Source: Dallia pectoralis
Taxonomy: Eukaryota > Chordata > Actinopteri > Esociformes > Umbridae
Assembly: GCA_029465975.1 (NCBI GenBank)
Contig: CM055745.1
Location: 5,920,204 to 5,984,203 of the forward strand
DNA length: 64,000 bases
Direction: 5' to 3'
Shown here: positions 42,201 to 54,200 of the stretch, piece after piece
Layout: each line of letters begins with the position of its first letter
Numbering within the stretch: the first letter of the stretch is position 1
The notes under the pieces: generated by a model
The model's database searches: none
Told to the model about the DNA's origin: nothing
The model's input: the letters and a program-made list of their open reading frames with translations, nothing else
Made by a program: the position numbers and the translations under genes

Positions 42201-45200
42201 GACTCGTATGACGAATGACTTGACTGTTTAGACCGGCCCCTTCTGACCCCACTGACCGCTCCCTCTGACTCCTCCCACTGACTCCTCCTTCTGACCCCAC
42301 TCTCTAACCCCACTGACCCCCCCCACTGACTCCTTCTTCTGACCCCACTCTCTAACCCCACTGACCCCTCCCTCTGACTCCTCCCACTGACCCCTCCCTC
42401 TGACCCCACTCTCTAACCCCTCTGACCGCTCCCTCTGATTCCTCCCACTGACCCCTCCCTCTGACCCCTCTGACCCTTTATCGCTCCCTCTGACCCCACC
42501 CTCTGACTCCTCCCTCTGACTCCACCCACTGACACCTCCCTCTGACCCCTCCCCCTTAAGCAAATTGTCCCTGCCTTAGACCCACTGACCCCTCCCTCTG
42601 ACCCCTCCCCTTGAAGCAAATTGCCCCTGCCTCAGACCCACTGACACCTCCCTCTCACCCCTCTGACCCCTCCCTCTGACCACTCCCTCTGACCCATCTG
42701 ACCACTCCCTCTGACCCCTCTGACCACTCCCTCTGACCCCTCTGACCCATCTGACCACTCCCTCTGACCCCTCTGATTCCTCCCTCTGACCCCTCTGACC
42801 CCTCTGACCACTCCCTCTGACCCATCTGACCACTCCCTCTGACCCCTCTGATTCCTCCCTCTGACCCCTCTGACCACTCCCTCTGACCCATCTGACCACT
42901 CCCTCTGACCCCTCTGATTCCTCCCTCTGACCCCTCTGATTCCTCCCTCTGACCCATCTGACCACTCCCTCTGACCCATCTGACCACTCCCTCTAACCCC
43001 TCTGGCTCCTCCCTCCCCTACTGCAGCCCCCTCCAGCTTCCTCCTGTTCAGCCAGAAGGCCTCCATCAGCCGCATGGTGCTCGGGGAGCAGAGCCCGGAC
43101 ATCATCCTGCCCATCCACGTCATCCGTAACGTGCGGGCCGTGACCTACGACCCCCTGGAGCACCTGGTCTACTGGGTGGACGGGAAGCAGAACATCAGGA
43201 GGGCCCTGGACGACGGCACACAGGTGAGACGCGCACATGTTTACCGCCGAGGTGAGCGGAATCTCTACACGTGTGTTACATGTGTCGCACAACTGCTCCT
43301 CCACTCCTCAACGATATGGGGGGGTGATGTCCGTTAAGGTCTCTGCTTCATCTTCTCCTCTTCCTCCAGTCATCAATAGTTGTGTCTATGCTTAAGGTCC
43401 CTTCTTCATCTTCTCCTCTTCCTCCAGTCATCAATAGTTGTGTCTATGGTTAAGGTCCCTTCTTCATCTTCTCCTCTTCCTCCAGTCATCAATAGTTGTG
43501 TCTATTGTTAAGGTCTCTTCTTCATCTTCTCCTCTTCCTCCAGTCATCACTAGTTGTGTCTATTGTTAAGGTCTCTTCTTCATCTTCTCCTCTTCCTCCA
43601 GTCATCAATAGTTGTGTCTATTGTTAAGGTCTCTTCTTCATCTTCTCCTCTTCCTCCAGTCATCACTAGTTGTGTCTATGGTTAAGGTCCCTTCTTCATC
43701 TTCTCCTCCTCTTCCTCCAGTCATCATTAGTAGTATCCAGCACCTCCACTCAACAGCACCAGCCTGACCGGCAACCTCATGACCTCAGCTTGGACCCGTA
43801 CAGCCGTACCGTCTACTGGACCTGTGAGTCCACCAACACAATCAACCTCCAGCGTCTGGACGGAGACGCCGTGGGCGTGGTGCTGAGAGATGACCACGAC
43901 AAACCCAGAGCCATCGTGGTCAACGCAGAACACGGGTGAGGATTAGAGGGGAGGAGCACGGGTGAGGACTAGAGAGGAGGAGCACGGGTGAGGATTAGAA
44001 GGGAGGAGCACGGGTGAGGATTAGAGGGGAGGAGCACGGGTGAGGATTAGAAGGGAGGAGCACGGGTGAGGATTAGAGGGGAGGAGCACGGGTGAGGATT
44101 AGAGGGGAGGAGCACGGGTGAGGACTAGAGGGGAGGAGCAGGATTAGAGGGGAGTGAGGATTAGAGGAGGAGCACGGGTGAGGATTAGAGGAGGAGCACG
44201 GGTGAGGATTAGGGGAGGAGCACGGGTGAGGATTAGAGGGAGAGGAGCACGGGTGAGGATTAGAGGAGAGGAGCACGGGTGAGGATTAGAGGGGAGGAGC
44301 ACGGGTGAGGAGCACGGGTGAGGATTAGAGGGGAGGAGCACGGGTGAGGATTAGAGGGAGGAGCACGGGTGAGGATTAGAGGGGAGGAGCACGGGTGAGG
44401 ATTAGAGGGGAGGAGCACGGGTGGGTGAGGATTAGAGGGGAGGAGCACGGGTGAGGATTAGAGGGGAGGAGCACGGGTGAGGATTAGAGGGGAGGAGCAC
44501 GGGTGAGGATTAGAGGGGAGGAGCACGGGTGAGGATTAGAGGGGAGGAGCACGGGTGAGGATTAGAGGGAGGAGCACGGGTGAGGATTAGAGGGGAGGAG
44601 CACGGGTGAGGATTAGAGGGGAGGAGCACGGGTGAGGATTAGAGGGGAGGAGCACGGGTGAGGATTAGAGGGGAGGAGCACGGGTGAGGATTAGAGGGGA
44701 GGAGCACGGGTGAGGATTAGAGGAGGAGCACGGGTGAGGATTAGAGGGGAGGAGCACGGGTGAGGATTAGAGGGGAGGAGCACGGGTGAGGATTAGAGGA
44801 GGAGCACGGGTGAGGATTAGAGGGGAGGAGCACGGGTGAGGGGAGGAGCAGCACGGGTGAGGATTAGAGGAGGAGCACGGGTGAGGATTAGAGGGGAGGA
44901 GCACGGGTGAGGATTAGAGGGGAGGAGCACGGGTGAGGATTAGAGGGGAGGAGCACGGGTGAGGATTAGAGGGGAGGAGCACGGGTGAGGATTAGGGGAG
45001 GAGCACGGGTGAGGATTAGAGGGGAGGAGCACGGGTGAGGATTAGAGGGGAGGAGCACGGGTGAGGATTAGAGGGGAGGAGCACGGGTGAGGATTAGAGG
45101 GGAGGAGCACGGGTGAGGATTAGAGGAGGAGCACGGGTGAGGATTAGAGGAGGAGCACGGGTGAGGGAGGAGCACGGGTGAGGCCTAGAGGGGAGGAGCA

Positions 45201-48200
45201 CGGGTGAGGAGGAGAGGGGAGGAGCACGGGTGAGGATTAGAGGAGGAGCACGGGTGAGGATTAGAGGGGAGGAGCACGGGTCAGGATTAGAGGGGAGGAG
45301 CACGGGTGAGGATTAGAGGGGAGGAGCACGGGTCAGGATTAGAGGGGCGGAGCTTTTAGGGCGGGGTGTATCGTTTTCTGCACCGTTAAGCGGCTGGCTG
45401 GATTGATAAGTACATTTCAGAATGGCAGCGTTTTTGTTTGGCACGAGCCTGTCTTCTCATCAACCAGCATGTGGTGGAAAGCTTGAAGTCTGAAAACATG
45501 CAGAATGTCCAAAATAGCTGTGTCCCCCTATGAGATATACTTCTGGTAAATTCGCTTGTGTGTGCCCGGGTCCAGATTAGGGACAGGGTGTGGCGCCCCT
45601 CCAAGCAGACGGGTAATTAGTGGGTGATCAGGTGTTTAGTGATGTGGTGTTGACAGTTTGACATGGGAGGCTCCGTAAACGCAGCAGCGTTTATTTTCCT
45701 TCTATAGGGCAGGGTCGGAACCACAGCCCTTCAGTTAGTACGAGACTGAGAGCAGGTCAGGACATATGTGAAACAGATGGCTGTGTCCACTGCTTGGTGC
45801 CTCCCTCCTCGCCTCCTCTCTCCCTGTCTAATCTCCTCTCTCTCCTTCTCCCTCCCCATCTCTCCTCTTCTTTTCTCCCTCCCTGTCTCTCCTTCTCCCT
45901 CCCCTCTCACCCACCTCTCTCTCCTCCCTCCCTGTCTCTCCTTCTCCCTCCCCTCTCACCCACCTCTCTCTCCTTCTCCCTCCCTGTCCTCCTCCTCTCC
46001 TGTCTCCCCTCCTCTATCCGTCTCGCCTCCTCCCTCCCCATCTCTCCCTTTCTCCTACCCTGTCTCTCCTTCTCCCTCAACGTCTCACCCACCTCTCGCT
46101 CTGTCTCCCCTCGCTCCCCCTCTCTCCCAGCTTCTTCCTGTCTCCCTCCCTCTCCCTGTGTCCCCTCCTATCTCCCCATCTCTCCTCCTCTCTCCCACTC
46201 TTCCTGTCTCTCCCTCTCTTCCCGTCTCTTTCGCCTCCTCTACCTGTCTCCTCTCCTGTCTCCCTCCAGTGAGGCAGTGGTACTGTCAGGCTGTGATCTG
46301 ATCTCGGCACTGTAATTATGATGTCCCTTGTTCATCTCCCCCTCCATGTTGGGCTCTATTTTGGGTCTGTCCTTTGTGACTTGGGCCTGGATACGGCGGA
46401 GGTGACCCGGAGTCAGGGAGTAAATAAATCAATGTGAGAATCCCAACCAGCATGGCCAGATCAGAGCATACGGCAATCAGTTTGTACATTTATTTGGCAT
46501 TAGACGCAGCCTTGTAGTTTTCCGTCATATATTCGCTGGAGTTCTGCTTAGCGTTTGTCTTTTTGTTGGGCATGGAAGGGATTGGGTGAACCTGTTTTGG
46601 CCGGCTGTGTTCAGACATTCCAGTAGAGGTTCCAGGCAGGATGGAGCGTTGAAATTCATTTGTTTTCGCCCACCTTTCGCCCACCTTTCTCCCACCTGTC
46701 TCCCACCTTTTCTCCCACCTTTCCCTTAGATTTGACAGATTCTAGATATTTTCAGGGAATCCTGTTATTACAGTTATACTTCAACTGATTACACTCACAA
46801 ACTGACATATTTATATTTTATCCCTTTAACTTGAGGCAGACCAAACTTGAAAAACAGACCAAATTACCAACAGATGAACATTTCAGCAATAACATTTCTT
46901 TCTCCAAGTTTTCTCTGTCCCAACAAGCGTTAGTTTCTTATCAGAGCTGATAGAAGCTGGCGTCAGACACAACAAACCACGGGGAGGATCACACAGATAG
47001 AAAACAGCCTCTAGATCTCTATGTTTATAGAGGTTACACACAGGAAACAACCTCTATTCTGTCAGTTCTATAGAGGTTCCACACAGAAAACAGCCTCTTT
47101 TCCTCCAGGTTTATAGAGATGTTCCACACAGGAAACAGCCTCTATTCCTCCTGGTTTATAGAGAGGTTCCACACAGGAAACAGACTCTATTCCTTCAGGT
47201 TCATAAAGAGGTTCCACACAGGAAACAGACTCTATTCCTCCATGTTTATAGAGAGGTTCCACACAGGAAACAGCCTCTATTCCTCCAGGTTTATAGAGAG
47301 GTTCCACACAGGAAACAGACTCTATTCCTCCATGTTTATAGAGAGGTTCCACACAGGAAACAGCCTCTATTCCTCCAGGTTTATAGAGGTTCCACACAGG
47401 AAACAGCCTCTATTCCTCCAGGTTTATAGAGAGGTTCCACACAGGAAACAGCCTCTATTCCTCCAGGTTTATAGAGAGGTTCCACACAGGAAACAGCCTC
47501 TATTCCTTCAGGTTTATAAAGAGGTTCCACACAGGAAACAGCCTCTATTCCTCCAGGTTTATAGGGAGGTTCCACACAGGAAACAGCCTCTATTCCTCCA
47601 GGTTTATAGAGAGGTTCCACACAGGAAACAGCCTCTATTCCTTCAGGTTTATAAAGAGGTTCCAGACAGGAAACAGCCTCTATTCCTCCAGGTTTATAAA
47701 GAGGTTCCACACAGGAAACAGCCTCAATTCCTCCAGGTTTATATAGTTTTCACACAGTCAGACAGCAGCCCCTAGTCTGACTCAGAGAGGCTTTAGTATA
47801 CAGCCAGCACAGTAGAATACTGGGTGGATGAGAACCATGCTCCTTCCAGCTATCAAAACACATACCACAGGATGATTTATCTCTCAACCATCAGCATCTC
47901 TCTCTGGCCGGCTTCCATGAGGTTGGAGTGTGACAGGGAATAGAGTCCTAGTAGCTGGGTATGTGTGGCTGTGTGCTTTTATTCTGTTAACTCGGTTACC
48001 TGACCTCCGCTCCCGTCTCTTCCCACCCCTCCGTCTCGTAGGTACATGTACTTCACCACCATGCAGGATCGGTCCGCTAAGATTGAGGGCGCGTCTCTGG
48101 ACGGCACGGAGCGGGAGTCCCTATTCAGCACAGGTCTCATCCGGCCTGTGGCCCTGGCCCTGGACAACAAACTGGGAAAGCTCTTCTGGGTGGACACCGA

Positions 48201-51200
48201 TCTGAAACGCATCGAGAGCAGCGACCTCACCGGTAAGATGAACAGAGAGCGGACGAGCGGGCACTGACACACCTCCACGACACACCGGGGTCTATGAGAG
48301 GAGCTGGGTGCGGCCGTGGGAACCCACCGACAGAGCCAAGCGGACGTCGCTCGGACCCTTTTCGAATGTAACCTCGGTCCCGCCCTCACGCTGGCAGAGA
48401 CATCAAGCATGTCTGGTTCATCTCTGACTGTCAGACAGCTGCGAGCCGAAGGCTTTGTGATCCTCCTCTGTCTTGTACTGACGCAGACGAGGAGTTGGTT
48501 TGATGTCCGCCCGCTTGCCGTCGAGTTCACCCTGTATCCCTCCACCTGACCTGGAGGTTTTGTTAGAGACATCAAATAGATCCTTAAAAGTGTATTAATA
48601 ACGATGTGTGAAGTTGTTGTGCTTTTGGAAATGAAGGGCTAGTCGAGTCGGACGGAGGATCTAATTTTTAAGAGTCTAATCAGTGGTTCCTCTTCGTCAT
48701 CCTCTTCTTCCTCCCAGGAGCCAACCGGATCGTTCTCCAGGACTCTAACATCCTACAACCCATGGGTCTGACGGTGCTGGGCGAACACCTGTACTGGATC
48801 GACAGACAGCAGCAGATGATCGAGAGGGTGGACAAGCTGACTGGGGAGAAGAGGACTCGCATCCAGGGACGCATCTCCTACCTTACCAGCATCCATGCTG
48901 TGGAAGACATGGACTTCACAGAGTTTGGTAATGCTGCCCAAATCTGTGAACAACCACATGTGAAAACCCACCTGTATCTACATACAGTGTTGGACTCTTC
49001 TGTCAGAAGTTGTCACACAGAGGCTAACTGTCCGTTTCTTTCCTTCCCAAAGCATCACATCCTTGTTCGCGTGACAACGGAGGCTGCTCTCACATTTGCA
49101 TCGCCAAAGGAGACGGGACGCCGCGCTGCTCCTGTCCCATGCACCTGGTCCTCCTGCCCAACCTGCTCGTCTGCGGAGGTAGAGTGCATCTTTTGGCGTG
49201 TCCGACAGCTGTGGCCGACGTTCCCTTGCCAGGCCTCTTGGCTGTGACCCTGACCCTCGGCTATGACTCTGACCCTCGGCTGTGACTCTGACCATCGGCT
49301 ATGACTCTGACCCTCGGCTATGACTCTGACCCTCGGCTATGACTCTGACCCTCGGCTGTGACTCTGACCCTCGGCTATGACTCTGACCCTCGGCTGTGAC
49401 TCTGACCCTCGGCTATGACCCTGACCATCGGCTATGACCCTGACCATCGGCTATGACTCTGACCCTCGGCTGTGACCCTGACCATCGGCTATGACCCTGA
49501 CCATCGGCTATGACTCTGACCCTCGGCTGTGACCCTGACCCTCGGCTATGACTCTGACCCTCGGCTATGACTCTGACCCTCGGCTGTGACTCTGACCATC
49601 GGCTGTGACTCTGACCCTCGGCTGTGACTCTGACCCTCGGCTATGACTCTGACCCTCAACTATGACTCTGACCCTCGGCTGTGACTCTGACCCTCGGCTG
49701 TGACCCTGACCATCGGCTATGACTCTGACCCTCGACTATGACTCTGACCATCGGCTATGACTCTGACCCTCGGCTATGACCCTGACCATCGGCTATGACC
49801 CTGACCATCGGCTATGACTCTGACCCTCGGCTATGACCCTGACCATCGGCTATGACTCTGACCCTCGGCTATGACTCTGACCATCGGCTGTGACCCTGGC
49901 CATCGGCTGTGACTCTGACCCTCGGCTATGACTCTGACCCTCGGCTGTGACTCTGACCTCGACTATGACCCTGACCTCGGCTATGACCCTGACCATCGGC
50001 TGACTCTGACCCTCGGCTATGACTCTGACCATCGGCTGTGACTCTGACCCTCGACTATGACTCTGACCATCGGCTATGACCCTGACCATCGGCTATGACT
50101 CTGACCCTCGGCTATGACCCTGACCATCGGCTATGACCCTGACCATCGGCTATGACTCTGACCCTCGGCTATGACCCTGACCATCGGCTATGACTCTGAC
50201 CTCGGCTATGACTCTGACCATCGGCTGTGACCCTGGCCATCGGCTGTGACTCTGACCCTCGGCTATGACTCTGACCCTCGGCTGTGACTCTGACCCTCGA
50301 CTATGACCCTGACCCTCGGCTATGACCCTGACCATCGGCTATGACTCTGACCCTCGGCTATGACTCTGACCCTCGGCTGTGACTCTGACCCTCGACTATG
50401 ACCCTGACCTCGGCTATGACCCTGACCATCGGCTATGACCCTGACCCTCGGCTATGACCCTGACCATCGGCTATGACTCTGACCCTCGGCTATGACTCTG
50501 ACCATCGGCTGTGACCCTGGCCATCGGCTGTGACTCTGACCCTCGGCTATGACTCTGACCATCGGCTGTGACTCTGACCCTCGACTATGACTCTGACCAT
50601 CGGCTATGACCCTGACCATCGGCTATGACTCTGACCCTCGGCTATGACCCTGACCATCGGCTATGACCCTGACCATCGGCTATGACTCTGACCCTCGGCT
50701 ATGACCTGACCATCGGCTATGACTCCTCGGCTGTGCTCTGACCATCGGCTGTGGCTCTGACCCTCGGCTGGCTCTGACCCTCTGACCTACCTGGCCTGAC
50801 CTCGGCTGACCCTGACCTCGGCTATGACCCTGCCATAACGGCTGACCCTCGGCTGACTCTGACCCTCGGCTATGACTCTGACCATCGGCTGTGACCCTGC
50901 CATCGGCTGTGACTCTGACCCTCGGCTATGACTCTGACCTCGGCTGACCTGACCCTCGGCTATGACTCTGACCCTCGGCTATGACTCTGACCATCGGCTG
51001 ACCCTGCCGGCTGACTCTGACCCTCGGCTATGACTCTGACCCTCGGGCCATGACCTCTGACCATCGGCTGTGACTCTGACCCTCGGCTATGACCCTGACC
51101 ATCGGCCCTCGGCTATGACTCTGACCATCGGCTATGACCTGACCGGCCCTCGGCTATGACTCTGCCTCGGCTATGACCCTGACCATCGGCTATGACCCTG

Positions 51201-54200
51201 ACCATCGGCTATGACTCTGACCCTCGGCTATGACCCTGACCATCGGCTATGACTCTGACCCTCGGCTATGACTCTGACCATCGGCTGTGACCCTGGCCAT
51301 CGGCTGTGACTCTGACCCTCGGCTATGACTCTGACCCTCGGCTGTGACTCTGACCCTCGACTATGACCCTGACCCTCGGCTATGACCCTGACCATCGGCT
51401 GACTCTGACCCTCGGCTATGACTCTGACCTCGGCTGTGACTCTGACCCTCGACTATGACCCTGACCCTCGGCTATGACCCTGACCATCGGCTATGACCCT
51501 GACCTCGGCTATGACCCTGACCATCGGCTATGACTCTGACCCTCGGCTATGACTCTGACCATCGGCTGTGACCCTGGCCATCGGCTGTGACTCTGACCCT
51601 CGGCTATGACTCTGACCCTCGGCTATGACTCTGACCCTCGGCTATGACTCTGACCCTCGGCTGTGACTCTGACCCTCGGCTGTGACTCTGACCCTCGGCT
51701 GTGACTCTGACCCTCGGCTATGACTCTGACCCTCGGCTATGACTCTGACCTCGGCTATGACTCTGACCCTCGGCTGTGACTCTGACCTCGGCTGTGACTC
51801 TGACCCTCGGCTGTGACCCTGACCCTCGGCTATGACCCCTGACCATCGGCTATGACCCTCGGCTATGACCCTGACCATCGGCTGACTCTGACCCTCGGCT
51901 ATGACCTGGCCCTCGGCTATGACTCTGACCATCGGCTGTGACCCTGACTCTGACCCTCGGCTATGACTCTGACCCCTCGGCTATGACTCTGACCCTCGGC
52001 TATGACTCTGACCCTCGGCTGTGACTCTGACCCTCGGCTGTGACTCTGACCCTCGGCTGTGACTCTGACCCTCGGCTATGACTCTGACCATCGGCTGTGA
52101 CCCTGGCCATCGGCTGTGACTCTGACCCTCGGCTATGACTCTGACCCTCGGCTATGACCCTGACCATCGGCTATGACTCTGACCCTCGGCTATGACCCTG
52201 ACCATCGGCTATGACCCTGACCATCGGCTATGACTCTGACCCTCGGCTATGACCCTGACCATCGGCTATGACTCTGACCCTCGGCTATGACTCTGACCAT
52301 CGGCTGTGACCCTGGCCATCGGCTGTGACTCTGACCCTCGGCTATGACTCTGACCCTCGGCTGTGACTCTGACCCTCGACTATGACCCTGACCCTCGGCT
52401 ATGACCCTGACCATCGGCTATGACTCTGACCCTCGGCTGTGACCCTGACCCTCGGCTATGACTCTGACCCTCGGCTATGACTCTGACCCTCGGCTGTGAC
52501 TCTGACCATCGGCTGTGACTCTGACCCTCGGCTGTGACTCTGACCCTCGGCTATGACTCTGACCCTCAACTATGACTCTGACCCTCGGCTGTGACTCTGA
52601 CCCTCGGCTGTGACCCTGACCATCGGCTATGACTCTGACCCTCGGCTGTGACTCTGACCCTCGACTATGACTCTGACCATCGGCTATGACTCTGACCCTC
52701 GGCTATGACCCTGACCATCGGCTATGACCCTGACCATCGGCTATGACTCTGACCCTCGGCTATGACCCTGACCATCGGCTATGACTCTGACCCTCGGCTA
52801 TGACCCTGACCATCGGCTATGACCCTGACCATCGGCTATGACTCTGACCTCGGCTATGACCCTGACCATCGGCTATGACTCTGACCCTCGGCTATGACTC
52901 TGACCATCGGCTGTGACCCTGGCCATCGGCTGTGACTCTGACCCTCGGCTATGACTCTGACCCTCGGCTGTGACTCTGACCCTCGACTATGACCCTGACC
53001 CTCGGCTATGACCCTGACCATCGGCTATGACTCTGACCCTCGGCTATGACTCTGACCCTCGGCTGTGACTCTGACCCTCGACTATGACCCTGACCCTCGG
53101 CTATGACCCTGACCATCGGCTATGACTCTGACCCTCGGCTATGACCCTGACCATCGGCTATGACTCTGACCCTCGGCTATGACTCTGACCATCGGCTGTG
53201 ACCCTGGCCATCGGCTGTGACTCTGACCCTCGGCTATGACTCTGACCCTCGGCTATGACTCTGACCCTCGGCTATGACTCTGACCCTCGGCTGTGACTCT
53301 GACCCTTGGCTGTGACTCTGACCCTTGGCTGTGACTGTGACCCTCGGCTATGACTCTGACCCTCGGCTATGACTCTGACCCTCGGCTATGACTCTGACCC
53401 TCGGCTGTGACTCTGACCCTCGGCTGTGACTCTGACCCTCGGCTGTGACTCTGACCCTCGGCTATGACTCTGACCATCGGCTGTGACCCTGGCCATCGGC
53501 TGTGACTCTGACCCTCGGCTATGACTCTGACCCTCGGCTGTGACTCTGACCCTTGGCTGTGACTCTGACCCTTGGCTGTGACTGTGACCCTCGGCTATGA
53601 CTCTGACCCTCGGCTATGACTCTGACCCTCGGCTATGACTGACCCTCGGCTGTGACTCTGACCCTCGGCTGTGACTCTGACCCTCGGCTGTGACTCTGAC
53701 CCTCGGCTATGACTCTGACCATCGGCTGTGACCCTGGCCATCGGCTGTGACTCTGACCCTCGGCTATGACTCTGACCCTCGGCTATGACTCTGACCCTCG
53801 GCTATGACTCTGACCCTCGGCTGTGACTCTGACCCTTGGCTGTGACTCTGACCCTTGGCTGTGACTGTGACCCTCGGCTATGACTCTGACCCTCGGCTAT
53901 GACTCTGACCCTCGGCTATGACTCTGACCCTCGGCTGTGACTCTGACCCTCGGCTGTGACTCTGACCCTCGGCTGTGACTCTGACCCTCGGCTGTGACTC
54001 TGACCCTCGGCTATGACTCTGACCCTCGGCTATGACTCTGACCCTCGGCTGTGACTCTGACCCTGTGCTCGTCTCCACAGAGCCGCCCACCTGCTCCACG
54101 GAGCAGTTCACCTGCGCCACCGGGGACATTGATTGCATCCCGATGGCGTGGCGATGCGACGGTCTGGCCGAATGCGACGACAACAGCGACGAGGAGAACT

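Larger units (their letters stand above)
43936..48041 (+). other. Intron 14: donor array, pyrimidine tract, 45-bp array
   Basis: The donor ladder runs to 45350. 45351-45793 is unique. A CT tract is at 45794-46265. 46270-47020 is unique with nothing recognised, 47024-47740 is a 45-bp array, and 47741-48041 is unique to the acceptor ccgtctcgtag. Confidence 0.88.
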
